Shown here: piece by piece, positions 41,131 to 50,033 of the stretch | Position numbering within the stretch: position 1 is the first letter of the stretch | Layout: every line of letters begins with the position of its first letter | Origin: Acidimicrobiia bacterium | GTDB lineage: Bacteria; Actinomycetota; Acidimicrobiia; Acidimicrobiales; Poriferisodalaceae | Direction of reading: 5' to 3' | NCBI GenBank assembly: GCA_022821985.1 | Contig: JAJECP010000015.1 | Span: 1-64,000 of the forward strand | Length of the DNA stretch: 64,000 bases | Notes under the pieces: model-generated | Told to the model about the DNA's origin: nothing | Seen by the model: only the letters and a program-made list of their open reading frames with translations | The model's database searches: none | Position numbers and translations under genes: made by a program

Positions 41131-42459
41131 GTGTTCGCGGTACAGCGCGCCTCCGCGTACACGCGCGCCGACCAGGAGCGCGTCCAGCGGCGCACGGTCG
41201 TGGTGCTCATTGCCAGCCAGGCCGCCGGCGGCTTCGGCCTCGTGGCCACCTACATCGTGAGCGCCCTGCTGGCCGAGGACATCACCGGCAGCTCCACGCT
41301 GGCCACGATCGCCGCGAGCAGCCTGTCCATCGGCTCGGCCTCGGTCGCCGCGCCCATGTCCAAGCTCATGAACAAGTACGGCCGCCGTTCGGGCCTGCGC
41401 TTCGGCTACCTGGTGGGCGCGGGGGGCGCCACGCTGGCCGTCCTGGGGGCGATCCTGCTCAGCTACCCGCTGCTGTGCCTGGGCGTGTTCGGCGCCGGCG
41501 CCGGCAACGCCGCCAACCTGGCGACCCGCTACGCCGCGTCCGACTTGGCGCAGGAGAACCGGCGCGCCAGCACCATCAGCATGATCGTGTGGGCCACGAC
41601 GTTCGGGTCGTACACCGGCTCGGTGGTGTCGGGCTATGCGAGCGAAGTGGGCGTCTCGCTGGGCCTGCCCGACAAGACCGGCTCGTACGTGTTCGCCGGC
41701 GTGATGTTCCTGCTGGCAGCGGCGATCGTGGAGATCTTCCTGCGGCCCGACCCGCTGCACATGGCCAACGAGCTGGCGGCCGAGGGAGTTGCCAACGGCA
41801 CCCAGAAAGCCCAGGCCAAGCCCACAGTGCGCGAGGCGGTCTCGCTGATCATGCAGCAGAGCCAGGCCCGTCTCGCCGTGTTCGCCATGATCGTCTCGCA
41901 GGTGACGATGGTGGGGGTGATGGCGCTCACCCCGCTGCATATGAACGCGGGCGATCAGTCCCAGAACGTCATCGGTCACATGATGGGCTTCCACATCCTG
42001 GGCATGTACCTGCTGTCGCCGCTCATCGGCAGGCTCACCGACTCGGTCGGCAAGTACCCGATGCTGTATGTCGCGGGCGGGCTATGTACCTGGGGCGCGT
42101 GGTGGGCGGCGGTGACGCCGCCAGCGGGCGTCCTCGGCGTGTTCATGGGCAACTTCCTGATCGGGCTGGGCTGGTGCTTCGGCGTGGTGGCGGCGTCGAG
42201 CCTGCTGGTGGAGCTGTACCCGATCCATCAGCGGGTGTCGGTGCAGGGCGTGGGCGACTTCGCCATGCTCGGCGCCGGTGCGATGGCAGGGCTCAGCTCG
42301 GGCGCGCTGTACGAGACGTTCCAGTACCGCGGCGTGAACTACGCGAATGCGCTGTTCGGCGTGGCGCTGGTGCTGGTGACGTTCTTCACCTACGCAGGCG
42401 TGCGCCGGGCGATGCGCCGACCCCGCCGCCAGCAGCCCGCAGTCGCCGTCGGCGGCTGA
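41131..42459 (+). CDS. MFS transporter
   Basis: The protein has 442 residues from a GTG preceded by GGAGGGG; the frame opens further upstream but without such a site. It has about twelve membrane helices, e.g. TVVVLIASQAAGGFGLVATY, TLAVLGAILLSYPLLCLGVF and HMMGFHILGMYLLSPLIGRL. The loop MNKYGRRSGLRFG between helices 2 and 3 is the MFS signature. It probably exports or imports a small solute; nothing around it points to one. It is a single-gene unit. Confidence 0.88.
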   Translation: MFAVQRASAYTRADQERVQRRTVVVLIASQAAGGFGLVATYIVSALLAEDITGSSTLATIAASSLSIGSASVAAPMSKLMNKYGRRSGLRFGYLVGAGGATLAVLGAILLSYPLLCLGVFGAGAGNAANLATRYAASDLAQENRRASTISMIVWATTFGSYTGSVVSGYASEVGVSLGLPDKTGSYVFAGVMFLLAAAIVEIFLRPDPLHMANELAAEGVANGTQKAQAKPTVREAVSLIMQQSQARLAVFAMIVSQVTMVGVMALTPLHMNAGDQSQNVIGHMMGFHILGMYLLSPLIGRLTDSVGKYPMLYVAGGLCTWGAWWAAVTPPAGVLGVFMGNFLIGLGWCFGVVAASSLLVELYPIHQRVSVQGVGDFAMLGAGAMAGLSSGALYETFQYRGVNYANALFGVALVLVTFFTYAGVRRAMRRPRRQQPAVAVGG

Positions 42460-42553
42460 GCCGAAGCGCCGCGGGATCGCCGCTCGCCTAGCGGTCGCTG
42501 GACGGAATGCTGTTGCAAGGCCGACCGGGGCGCGTTGTGCGCGGCTCCGCTGG

Positions 42554-43429
42554 CTAGGGCGCGGTGAAGGTGAAGGTGCGCTGGCCATTCAGGACCACCT
42601 CGAACATCTCGCCCGAGATGAATCCGTCGCCGAGGTGGACGATGGTGTCGAGTTCCAGATCTCGCTCCGAGCAATCCTGCGCCCACGGCACCGGTGCCGG
42701 CACCCATGCCGTCACGGCGACCTCGAAGCGGCTGCCGCTGCGCACGGCTTCCTCCCTGCCGATGTGGTAGCAGCCGTCTTCGCTCGAGGTCACGAACACG
42801 ACTTGTAGGTAGCCGCTGCTCTGGCTGCCGGTTGAACCCTCCCAGATCATTCCCACGTCGGTGGCGTGGACGGGTGCCTCGACCCGGTCGGGGTCGGTCG
42901 GGCTCCAGCCGTCGGGCGCCAGCTCTGGCGGCGGCTCCACCATCACGAGCGTCATGTCGACTCTGCGCGGGTTGCCCCGGGTGATCACGTCGTACGCGGT
43001 GTCGTTCGTGAACGCCATCCGACCGCCGCCCTCGGTGATAACTGCCGAGACTGAGTAGACGTTGCGGTCGTCGATCTCGTCGCTGACGTAGCGCAGGTTG
43101 AAGTCGATCGGCACCTGGCCGGGACTGCTGATGATCTGCTCGGCGACGAGCACCGAGGCTGCATCGGCGAGGGACGTGTCGCGCAGCTGCACCGTCACGA
43201 CGGCATCGGGCGTCAGCGCGATGCGCTCGCGGTAAGTGATGGTGCCGCGCACCGACGCGTCGGCACCCGGCGGTGCGGGGGTGACGACCTCAGTGGTGTC
43301 GTCGTAGTAACCGCATGCACTGACGATGAGCGCGACGCAGGCGACCGGCATCGCTGATCGGAGTGCGCGGCGTCGGGCCTGGCTTCGAGCTGCACGCGTA
43401 CGGTGTGCGGACGTCAATGGTGCAGACAT
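42554..43429 (-). CDS. YbaY-type lipoprotein
   Basis: The 291-residue protein has an Arg-rich N-terminal stretch, a hydrophobic signal AMPVACVALIVSAC with a lipobox, and a domain (about 60-165). It reads VRGTITYRERIALTPDAVVT, VQLRDTSLADAASVLVAEQI and PIDFNLRYVSDEI. This is the YbaY/META-like putative lipoprotein domain, which occurs in cell-envelope proteins. A second domain (about 180-291) has DCSERDLELDTIVHLGDGFI and Cys residues. It lies 18 bases downstream of the racemase-like gene on the same strand. Function is unknown. Confidence 0.72.
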   Translation of the reverse strand: MSAPLTSAHRTRAARSQARRRALRSAMPVACVALIVSACGYYDDTTEVVTPAPPGADASVRGTITYRERIALTPDAVVTVQLRDTSLADAASVLVAEQIISSPGQVPIDFNLRYVSDEIDDRNVYSVSAVITEGGGRMAFTNDTAYDVITRGNPRRVDMTLVMVEPPPELAPDGWSPTDPDRVEAPVHATDVGMIWEGSTGSQSSGYLQVVFVTSSEDGCYHIGREEAVRSGSRFEVAVTAWVPAPVPWAQDCSERDLELDTIVHLGDGFISGEMFEVVLNGQRTFTFTAP

Positions 43430-43447
43430 GGGCGCCGTCTCCGAGAA

Positions 43448-44296
43448 CTATCCGGCCGCAGGATCGCTCTGCAGCGAGGCCAGCAGCGAGCCCTGCCGGC
43501 CTAGCGGTTCGACGCCGAGCGTGCGGAAGATCCGCCAGTGCAGGCTGATGTCGGAGGCGATGATCGGAACGCCGAGCTCCGCTTCGATGTCTGCGGCCAG
43601 GCTCACGAAGCGGCGCGGCAGTCCGTCGGAGCCCCGGTAGTTGGACATGCCGTTCACCAGCAGCGCGTCCACGTCGGGCACCTGGCTCAGGGCGTGCGCG
43701 CACGATCGCAGCGCCAGGTCGCCGGGGAAGATCCACGTGCAGTCGTTCACCTCGTCTTGGGTGGCGTACCAGCCCTGGTCGACGAAGTTCCCCGCCCACA
43801 CGACATCGATGCCCGCACTGCGCAGGAACCGCACCACGCCGTCGCGCCAGTCGGGCCAGAAGTACACGGCATTGAGGGCGATCCGCTCGTAGCCGTGGGT
43901 CTCGCAGGCCTCCACCAGCGTCAAGCCGGCCATGTGGAACGGCGTGTCGTACTTCTCGGACATCTCGGCGGTGAACCGGCGGATATCGGCGCAGTCGGTG
44001 CCGGCGGCGTGCACCCAGTTGGTGCCGACCTGGCCCACCACATCGGCGCCGCTGCCCGACAAGCAGTGCACGGTTTCTTCGAGCAGGTGAAACAGCCCGG
44101 CCCGGTCGCTGAGCCGGTGTGCGTAGCCGGGGGCGTGCAGCAGGCGGCCGTGCACGCCCACCGACGGCGGGCACATGCGCAGGAAGTCGGTAGGAGCGGC
44201 GTCGAAATCCATCGGCGGCGCCGTAAAGCCGACCTGGTGCGGGAACAGCTTCTTCGCAGGGTCAGCCCACTTAGCCGGCTTGATGGGCGTACTCAC
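43448..44296 (-). CDS. Asp/Glu racemase-like (maleate isomerase/arylmalonate decarboxylase type) protein
   Basis: The protein has 282 residues from a GTG with GAGGAG upstream. The fold is that of the Asp/Glu racemase superfamily: QVGFTAPPMDFDAAPTDFLR, CLSGSGADVVGQVGTNWVHA, FHMAGLTLVEACETHGYERI, ALNAVYFWPDW, IDVVWAGNFVDQGWYATQDE, DVDALLVNGMSNYRGSDGLP. The usual pair of catalytic Cys is not conserved at both positions: GMSNY carries Ser where a Cys is normal, while CLSG and ACETHG still have Cys. It may be a decarboxylase or isomerase of a malonate- or maleate-like acid. It is the last enzyme of the operon. Confidence 0.7.
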   Translation of the reverse strand: MSTPIKPAKWADPAKKLFPHQVGFTAPPMDFDAAPTDFLRMCPPSVGVHGRLLHAPGYAHRLSDRAGLFHLLEETVHCLSGSGADVVGQVGTNWVHAAGTDCADIRRFTAEMSEKYDTPFHMAGLTLVEACETHGYERIALNAVYFWPDWRDGVVRFLRSAGIDVVWAGNFVDQGWYATQDEVNDCTWIFPGDLALRSCAHALSQVPDVDALLVNGMSNYRGSDGLPRRFVSLAADIEAELGVPIIASDISLHWRIFRTLGVEPLGRQGSLLASLQSDPAAG

Positions 44297-44376
44297 CGGA
44301 TGTGACTCCTCGCGGCCGGTGTTGTGCCGGTGCTCCGTCGGGCCCCGGGTGTGAATGCAGGGCAGCTGGCCGGCAC

Positions 44377-45138
44377 TCAGGCGCTCCAGCCGCCGTCGAC
44401 GTGGATCGTCTGGCCGGTGATGTAGCTGGCGCCGGCGCATAGGAACAGGCATGCGTCGGCGTATTCGGCCGCGGTGCCGGGGCGGCCCAGCGGCAGCGAT
44501 TCGGAGTCTTCGAAGACCGTGGCCCAGCGGATCGGGAAGTTGGTGGAGTCGGGGTGCACGTAGCTGGGGGAGATGGCGTTCACCCGCACCTCCGGCGCGA
44601 GGCCGCGCGCCAGCTCCTTGGTGAGCGTGATGAGGCCGCCCTTGGCAACGCTGTAGGGCGAGCTGGAGCCGCCGCCTCGCCAGCCCGACATGGATGCGGT
44701 GTTCACGATGGCGCCGCGTGCTTCGGTGAGGTACGGCGCAGCGGCCTTGGCGGTGCGGAACGCCGACAGCAGGTTGATCGACAGCGCTTCGGCCCACAGT
44801 TCCTCGGTCTGCGATTCGAGATCGCCGGCAGGGATGGTCTGCAGGGTGACGGGATGCCCGGCGATGTTCAGCAGGTAGTCGATGCCGCCCATCCGGTCGG
44901 CGGCAGCTTCCACCATGGCCACCACCGAGTCGTTGTCGCGCAGGTCGCACGGCGCTTCGAACACGTCGAGGCCGTCTTCCCGCAGCGCCTGAACGGTGCC
45001 GGTGAGCCGTTCGCCGGACAGGTCGGCGATGGCCACCGTGCTGCCGTTCTCGGCGAACGTGCGGGTGACGCCGAGGCCGATGCCGCTGGCCCCGCCGCTG
45101 ACGATGCTGCGCTTACCGGTGAGATCGGCGCTGATCAT
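44377..45138 (-). CDS. SDR family oxidoreductase
   Basis: The 253-residue protein has the standard SDR set: IVSGGASGIGLGVTRTFAEN, NIAGHPVTLQTIPAG, catalytic Ser in IVNTASMSGWRGGGSSSPYS, YSVAKGGLITLTKELARGLA and the ending SYITGQTIHVDGGWSA. ADLSGERL after strand 2 favours NAD. Start codon ATG is preceded by GGAGG. It lies between the dioxygenase and the racemase-like genes in one minus-strand operon and probably oxidises a hydroxyacid intermediate. The exact substrate is unknown. Confidence 0.9.
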   Translation of the reverse strand: MISADLTGKRSIVSGGASGIGLGVTRTFAENGSTVAIADLSGERLTGTVQALREDGLDVFEAPCDLRDNDSVVAMVEAAADRMGGIDYLLNIAGHPVTLQTIPAGDLESQTEELWAEALSINLLSAFRTAKAAAPYLTEARGAIVNTASMSGWRGGGSSSPYSVAKGGLITLTKELARGLAPEVRVNAISPSYVHPDSTNFPIRWATVFEDSESLPLGRPGTAAEYADACLFLCAGASYITGQTIHVDGGWSA

Positions 45139-45169
45139 GTGGCGGCCTCCTTCGTGGATCGCTGAGTGT

Positions 45170-46408
45170 TCATGAGCCCTGCGGCAGGTACTGGTCGTGG
45201 CACCACGGGTCGAGCTGCAGGCTGAACTCGCGCAGGCGGCCGTGGAACTCGTCGCGGGGCACGTGGCACAGGCGGATGTGCCGGCCCGATGCGGGGTCGA
45301 ACTCCGTGCGGCCGTGCATGACGCGGTGGTTGTCGATGAGCACGCCCTGGTCGGGCTCGACCCGGATGGCGGCGGTGAATTCGGGGCTCAGCATGCGGTC
45401 GCTGAAGGCCCGGATGGCGTCGTAGAGGCGGTCGACGTCGCTTGGCGGCACGTCGAGCGGCCCTAGCGCCCGGTCGAAGTAGCGGATGCCGCTGAGGCGT
45501 CCGAACTCGTCGAGCCGGATGACCGGGCTGCGGCTGCGCAGGTTGATCTCGCCGGGGTGGCGCCGCACATGGGTGACGGGCAGCGTGGTGAGGGCCTCGA
45601 ATGCGTCGGGTTCGGCGGCACGCAGCGACTCGGCGATGGCGAAGCCGTCCACGTAGGTGCTCATGCCGCCGACATCGGTGTTGACGAGGCAGTGGAAGAT
45701 GTCGATGCCGGGCGGCGAGTAATAGAAGGCGTCGTCGATGTGGGGCGCCTGGGCCATGCCGGTCTTGGCGCCGAGCTTGGCCACCGGCTCGGCGCGCACG
45801 TCATAGATGCGGCCATAGACGGTCGTCTCGTGGATGGGGCCGACGAGGTTGGCGAGCTGCTCGGTGCACGCGGGGTCGGTGCCCAAGTTGTCGATGCGCA
45901 CGATGCCGTAGCCGGCCAAGAGCCGGTAGGCGTGCAGTTGGCCGGCGCCGCCGTCGCTAGCGTCGGCCCAGTCGTCGGTCGGGAAGTCGTCGGCCAGTTC
46001 GGCTCGCCAGGCGGTGGGCCGCCACGCGGCCCTGCGCTGGCGAGCCTCGTCGTCGTAGGCGTTCGCCGCGAGCCAGTCGCTGCCATAGGTGGAACAGTGC
46101 CCGTCCGGCCACATCAGCACCAAATCGCCGTTGCAGGTCCCGGCGCTCACCGGTGCGATGTCCGGCGGGATGGTCGCCACGGTCGTGAAGCGGATGCCGT
46201 CGGCGGGGTTGCCGCACTCGTCACACCAGCAACAGTGCCGCAGCCACTGCGCCGAGTAGGCGCGCTGGCGGCCGTCGGCGAAGGTGACCTGCACCTGGCG
46301 CTCGTTGATGGTCGCGCCGGTCACGGCAGGTGCGTCACCGATGCCGAGCCGGTTGCCGAGACGCGGGTTGTAGGTGGTGATGCCGCCCACAGCACCGTGC
46401 TCGCTCAC
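45170..46408 (-). CDS. Gamma-butyrobetaine-hydroxylase-like Fe(II)/2-oxoglutarate dioxygenase
   Basis: The protein has 412 residues from a GTG three bases after the enolase-superfamily stop. The N-terminal DUF971-type zinc module has LRHCCWCDECGNP with Cys60, 62 and 65. The TauD/BBOX barrel has the iron ligands His223-x-Asp225 in APHIDDAFYYSPPG and the distal His365 in NHRVMHGRTEF, with Arg376 of RHIRLCHV as likely 2-oxoglutarate binder. It hydroxylates an aliphatic acid using 2-oxoglutarate and O2. Close relatives act on gamma-butyrobetaine or trimethyllysine; others in catabolic clusters act on related acids. It is in an operon with SDR, enolase-superfamily and racemase-like genes. Confidence 0.85.
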   Translation of the reverse strand: MSEHGAVGGITTYNPRLGNRLGIGDAPAVTGATINERQVQVTFADGRQRAYSAQWLRHCCWCDECGNPADGIRFTTVATIPPDIAPVSAGTCNGDLVLMWPDGHCSTYGSDWLAANAYDDEARQRRAAWRPTAWRAELADDFPTDDWADASDGGAGQLHAYRLLAGYGIVRIDNLGTDPACTEQLANLVGPIHETTVYGRIYDVRAEPVAKLGAKTGMAQAPHIDDAFYYSPPGIDIFHCLVNTDVGGMSTYVDGFAIAESLRAAEPDAFEALTTLPVTHVRRHPGEINLRSRSPVIRLDEFGRLSGIRYFDRALGPLDVPPSDVDRLYDAIRAFSDRMLSPEFTAAIRVEPDQGVLIDNHRVMHGRTEFDPASGRHIRLCHVPRDEFHGRLREFSLQLDPWCHDQYLPQGS

Positions 46409-46411
46409 TGG

Positions 46412-47605
46412 TCAATCGCTCCCGTCGCCGGCTGTATCGAGTGTGTGGGCAGCCACAAGTTCTTCGTTCAGTTCCACGCCAAGCCCAGCACCGGTAGGCA
46501 GCGCTGCGTAGCCGTCGACGATCTCGGGCTCGGGCGGGTGCACCAGCTCGGTACGCAGGCGGGACGGTCCCAGCCGCGACGAGCGGAATTCGACCATCGG
46601 GATCGTCAGCGCCGCCGCTTGGAGATGGAAGTTGGCGACATCGGTGATGCCCGTGGCGAAGCTGTGGGGGATGAGCTGCGCGCCGTGCAGCTCGCACAGC
46701 TCGGCGATGCGCATCAGCTCGGTGAAGCCACCGGCGCGGCTGACGCCGGGCTGCACCAGCGACACCCCGCCGGTGGTCAGCCATTCCCGCACTTCCCAGC
46801 GCCCCGCGGCGAACTCGGCACCGCCCACCCGGATGGGCGAAACGGCATTCAAGCGGGCATGGCCGGCCAGGTCGTCGTGGCGCAGCGGGGCCTCAGCGAA
46901 GGCCACGTCGAAGTCCTCGATGCGCCGCAGCGTCCAGGCGGCATCGTGCCAGTCCCACCAGCGGTAGCCGAAGTCGAGCGCCATGGTGAGCTCGTCGCCG
47001 AGCGCTTCCCGGCAACTGCCGACGAAGTCAACGACGGCCCGGTCGGAAACCTCGGCGCCGAACAGCACCGGCACCTTGACCGCGGTGAGGCCCTGGTCGG
47101 CGGCGATGGCGGCCTGGCGGGTGACTTCGTCGAGCACCGCCGACATCGGGCCGTCGTAGATGTCGCCGGGGTAGCAGGTCGCATACGGCCGGATGCGCTC
47201 GGTGCGGGCACCGCCGAGCAGCTTGTACACCGGCAGGCCGAGCTGGCGCCCGGCGAGGTCGTACAGCGCGATGTCCACCGCCGAGTACGCCTGGATGTAG
47301 GTGCCGCGGCGGCCGTGGTAGAAGCTGCCGTGGTACGCCCGGTCGTACAGCGCTGCGGCTTCGATCGGGTCGGCGCCCACCACCACGTCGGCGATGCCTT
47401 GGCTCCAGAAGTGGATGGTGCGCTGGTCGATCATCGCCTTGACGACGGCGGGCGTGCACACCGACTCGCCGATGCCGACCCGCCCGTCCTCGTCGGTCAC
47501 CTTGACGAGCAGCGTTTCCTCGGAGCCTTCGGCGAAGGCGTTCCCGACGGCAGGCACCGACACGATGAGCGCTTCGACGGACGCAACGGCACAGACACGT
47601 CTCAC
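46412..47605 (-). CDS. Enolase-superfamily dehydratase/racemase (mandelate-racemase group)
   Basis: The protein has 397 residues from a GTG at 47605 (VRRVCAVASVEALIVSVPAV). The barrel shows TAVKVPV with Lys177, metal ligands Asp211 (MALDFGYRW), Glu238 (FAEAPL) and probably Glu264 (VGGAEFA), and the catalytic His314 in LIPHSFATG, the mandelate-racemase type. The second Lys of the KxK motif is absent. Such enzymes abstract an alpha proton from a carboxylate to racemise or dehydrate it, often sugar acids. It sits 16 bases after an SDR and 3 before a dioxygenase, in the middle of the operon. The substrate is unknown. Confidence 0.86.
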   Translation of the reverse strand: MRRVCAVASVEALIVSVPAVGNAFAEGSEETLLVKVTDEDGRVGIGESVCTPAVVKAMIDQRTIHFWSQGIADVVVGADPIEAAALYDRAYHGSFYHGRRGTYIQAYSAVDIALYDLAGRQLGLPVYKLLGGARTERIRPYATCYPGDIYDGPMSAVLDEVTRQAAIAADQGLTAVKVPVLFGAEVSDRAVVDFVGSCREALGDELTMALDFGYRWWDWHDAAWTLRRIEDFDVAFAEAPLRHDDLAGHARLNAVSPIRVGGAEFAAGRWEVREWLTTGGVSLVQPGVSRAGGFTELMRIAELCELHGAQLIPHSFATGITDVANFHLQAAALTIPMVEFRSSRLGPSRLRTELVHPPEPEIVDGYAALPTGAGLGVELNEELVAAHTLDTAGDGSD

Positions 47606-47621
47606 CGGACTGTCAGCCAAG

Positions 47622-48380
47622 TCAGCCGCCGATGGGGCTCTGTGCTGTGAGGCCACCGTCCACAGTAAACACGCTGCCTGAGACGAAACTGGCCGCTGGG
47701 CCCGCCAACCAGGCGACCACTTCGGCGACGTCATCGGGGGTGCCAAGGCGGCCGACGGGATGGCGCTTGATGGCCGCCTGCCGGGCCGCGGCGGGGTCCG
47801 CTTCAAGGTCGAACACGGCGTCGGCGAGCGCGGTCGCGATCCAGCCAGGACTGACCGCCACGCAGCGGATGCCCTGGTGGCCGTGGTCGACGGCGATGGC
47901 CCGGGTAAGGGCTTCGACGGCACCCTTGGACGCGTTGTAGACGGCCATGCCAGCGTCGGCGTGGGTTGCGGCGATCGACGCGATGTTGATGATGACGCCA
48001 CCATCGGGCCGACCGGCTCGCTGGCCGTCGGTCTGGCTCGACATGTGACGAACGGCAGCACGGCACATGTTGAACACGCCCCGCACGTTGACGTCCATGA
48101 CGTGATCGAATTCCTCGTCGGAGGTGTCGGCGATGGTCTTCTCCACCTGCACACCGGCGTTGTTGACCACCACGTCCAGGCGTCCGAACCGCTCAACCGC
48201 GGCAGCCACGAGCGCGTCGGCCTGCGCCGGATCGGCGACATCGGTCTGCAGCCACTCGGCGCCTGCAACCGCGGGCTGCCGCCGGCTGCCGGTCAGCACA
48301 TCCCAGCCGTCAGCCACGAACCGCCGAGCAATCGCCTCGCCGATCCCCGAGCTCGCCCCCGTCACCACCACACTGCTCAC
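47622..48380 (-). CDS. SDR family oxidoreductase (first gene of catabolic operon)
   Basis: The protein has 252 residues from a GTG with GGGGAGG upstream. It has VVVTGASSGIGEAIARRFVA, VNNAGVQVEKTIADTSDEEF, catalytic Ser in IINIASIAATHADAGM, YNASKGAVEALTRAIAVDHG and the usual end GSVFTVDGGLTAQSPIGG. TGSRRQP after strand 2 suggests NADP use, unlike the other SDR of the operon. It is the promoter-proximal gene of a five-gene unit ending at 43448. Probably it oxidises or reduces a hydroxyacid or keto acid of the pathway. Confidence 0.88.
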   Translation of the reverse strand: MSSVVVTGASSGIGEAIARRFVADGWDVLTGSRRQPAVAGAEWLQTDVADPAQADALVAAAVERFGRLDVVVNNAGVQVEKTIADTSDEEFDHVMDVNVRGVFNMCRAAVRHMSSQTDGQRAGRPDGGVIINIASIAATHADAGMAVYNASKGAVEALTRAIAVDHGHQGIRCVAVSPGWIATALADAVFDLEADPAAARQAAIKRHPVGRLGTPDDVAEVVAWLAGPAASFVSGSVFTVDGGLTAQSPIGG

Positions 48381-48474
48381 GGCGCCTCCCCAGCGTTCCC
48401 ATCGGGCAGGCTTGCAGCATGTCTCACGGGCGACGTTCTGTTTGCCCATTTGCCGGTGACCAAGGAGCAGACAC

Positions 48475-48840
48475 GTGAAGATCGTCGCCGTAGATCACGT
48501 GCAGCTCGCCATGCCTGCCGGCCAGGAAGCCGCCGCCCAAGCGTTCTATGAGGGCCTGCTCGGGTTGCCGCGAGTGCCCAAGCCGCCTCATCTGGAGACC
48601 CGGGGAGGATGCTGGTTCGAGAGCGACTGCGTCAAGATTCATCTCGGCGTCGAGGACCAGTTCAGCCCTGCTCGCAAGGCCCACCCTGCGCTGCAGGTGC
48701 AGGACCTGCCGGCGCTTGTCGAACAGCTCCGTGGTGCTGGCGTCGCCGTTCGGGACGACGAACCGCTCGAGGGCTACGACCGCGTCTATGTGGACGATCC
48801 CTTCGGCAACCGCATCGAGCTCTTGGAGCCTCAAGCCTGA
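48475..48840 (+). CDS. VOC-family (glyoxalase-like) protein
   Basis: The 121-residue protein begins MKIVAVDHVQLAMPAGQEAA from a GTG with AAGGAG upstream. It continues QAFYEGLLGLPRVPKP, CWFESDCVKIHLGVEDQFSP, and ends YDRVYVDDPFGNRIELLEPQ. This is a full two-module VOC protein with the His8 and Glu metal positions. It is divergent from the catabolic operon that starts at 48380, leaving a 94-bp promoter gap. It could act in the same pathway, but this is a guess. Confidence 0.85.
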   Translation: MKIVAVDHVQLAMPAGQEAAAQAFYEGLLGLPRVPKPPHLETRGGCWFESDCVKIHLGVEDQFSPARKAHPALQVQDLPALVEQLRGAGVAVRDDEPLEGYDRVYVDDPFGNRIELLEPQA

Positions 48841-48858
48841 GTTGCGCCTCCGGCTTCG

Positions 48859-50010
48859 TCAGGGACGGAACGATTCGAGCTTCAGCACCGGGTCGGTCCA
48901 GCCCGCTTCGGTGAAGAGCTTGCCTGCGAGCCGACCGATCTCATCGGCCGACTTGGCGGCGGAACCGCATCCGCCCACCGCGACAGCGACGCGGTCGTCG
49001 ACCCAGTCGATCCACGGCAGGTCGTGCGGCGTGTTCGTGACCACGCAGGGCTTGAAGTCGCGCGACCGGATCGTGCGGTCGGGGAGGAACTCCCGCAACC
49101 GGGCCTCAAGGTCGTCCGCTTCGGCCACGCTCCCGCCGCTGCGGAACCAGTCGACCACGGTGGGCACGTCGTCGGCCATGGTGGCAGCGGGGTCGTAGCC
49201 GCCGATCTTCAGCATGACCCGACCGTCGGGAAAGCGAACGGGCGGCACCCAGTAGACGTCGTGGCGAGGATCTTCCTCGCAGGTAGCCGGGTCGGTCCGG
49301 GAGATGAGGCTCGGCAGCGCCGGGCCGTCGTCGAGTTCGGCCATCAGGATCGTCCGCAGGCTGCGCTCGAGCGGCAGGTCGACCCCGACCAGCTCGGCCG
49401 CCCACGCGCCGGTGCACAGCAGCACGCCTTGGGCGGCGACCGTGTCGTTCCCGACGGCTAGCTGCACGCCGTCGACCGTCGGTACGGCCGCCGAGACGGG
49501 TGCATCGATGACGGTCCCGCCCGCCGCGGCCGTCAGCATGCTCTGCGCCGCGACCATCCGCCGCGGGTTGATGTGCCCCGCCGGCGCGGCTTCGAGGATG
49601 ATCGCGTCCGCGCTCGACATGTCGATCCCGAAGCGCTCTGCGACCTCGTCAGCGGTGACCTCGCGCGCATCGACATCGAGTTCGACCGCATGGGCGAGAT
49701 CCGCATGCGGGTTCGCCCCCGAATAGACAAGCCCGGTGCCCGAATGAAACCCGATGCCCGAGCGTTCCTCGATGTCGGCGTACCTGCCGATCGAGCGGAT
49801 CGCCAGGTGTGACCAGGCGGGATCCGGATCGATCATTCGGGTGATGCGGCCCTCGTCGTAGTGGCTCGCAAACGGACCGTTTGACGAGGCGTAGTCCTCC
49901 GGCTCACCCGGCCCGATCAGCGCCACCGAATGCCCGGCCTCGGCGAGATGCCTCGCGGCAGCACTGCCGATCAGCCCCCGCCCGACAACCGCTACCTCAA
50001 AGCTCGACAC
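48859..50010 (-). CDS. FAD-dependent amino-acid/sarcosine-type oxidase (DAO family)
   Basis: The protein has 383 residues from a GTG six bases after TAGCTT (50017-50022), a leaderless arrangement. It opens SSFEVAVVGRGLIGSAAARH with the FAD-binding GxGxxG, has RITRMIDPDPAWSHLAIRSI and ASGIGFHSGTGL-like segments, and ends RDFKPCVVTNTPHDLPWIDW and VGGCGSAAKSADEIGRL. The pattern is closest to sarcosine oxidase and N-methyltryptophan oxidase (MTOX-like). It would oxidise a secondary amine, giving H2O2. The Cys that holds the covalent flavin is probably the one in FKPCVVTNTP. It does not share a transcript with the catabolic operon. Confidence 0.83.
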   Translation of the reverse strand: MSSFEVAVVGRGLIGSAAARHLAEAGHSVALIGPGEPEDYASSNGPFASHYDEGRITRMIDPDPAWSHLAIRSIGRYADIEERSGIGFHSGTGLVYSGANPHADLAHAVELDVDAREVTADEVAERFGIDMSSADAIILEAAPAGHINPRRMVAAQSMLTAAAGGTVIDAPVSAAVPTVDGVQLAVGNDTVAAQGVLLCTGAWAAELVGVDLPLERSLRTILMAELDDGPALPSLISRTDPATCEEDPRHDVYWVPPVRFPDGRVMLKIGGYDPAATMADDVPTVVDWFRSGGSVAEADDLEARLREFLPDRTIRSRDFKPCVVTNTPHDLPWIDWVDDRVAVAVGGCGSAAKSADEIGRLAGKLFTEAGWTDPVLKLESFRP

Positions 50011-50033
50011 GCCCGCAAGCTAGACGGGCGGGG

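Noticed and set aside
43448-44950. N-terminal extension of the racemase-like protein to 500 residues
   Set aside because: The added part is Arg/His-rich sequence antisense-like to the SDR frame; the GTG at 44296 has a good ribosome-binding site.
45557-47650. 697-residue plus-strand open frame
   Set aside because: It is antisense to the dioxygenase and enolase-superfamily genes, rich in His/Arg/Gly/Ala with no domain, a typical shadow in GC-rich DNA.
48859-50010. DAO-family oxidase as part of the 43-48 kb operon
   Set aside because: A plus-strand VOC gene separates it from the operon, and it has its own leaderless promoter.
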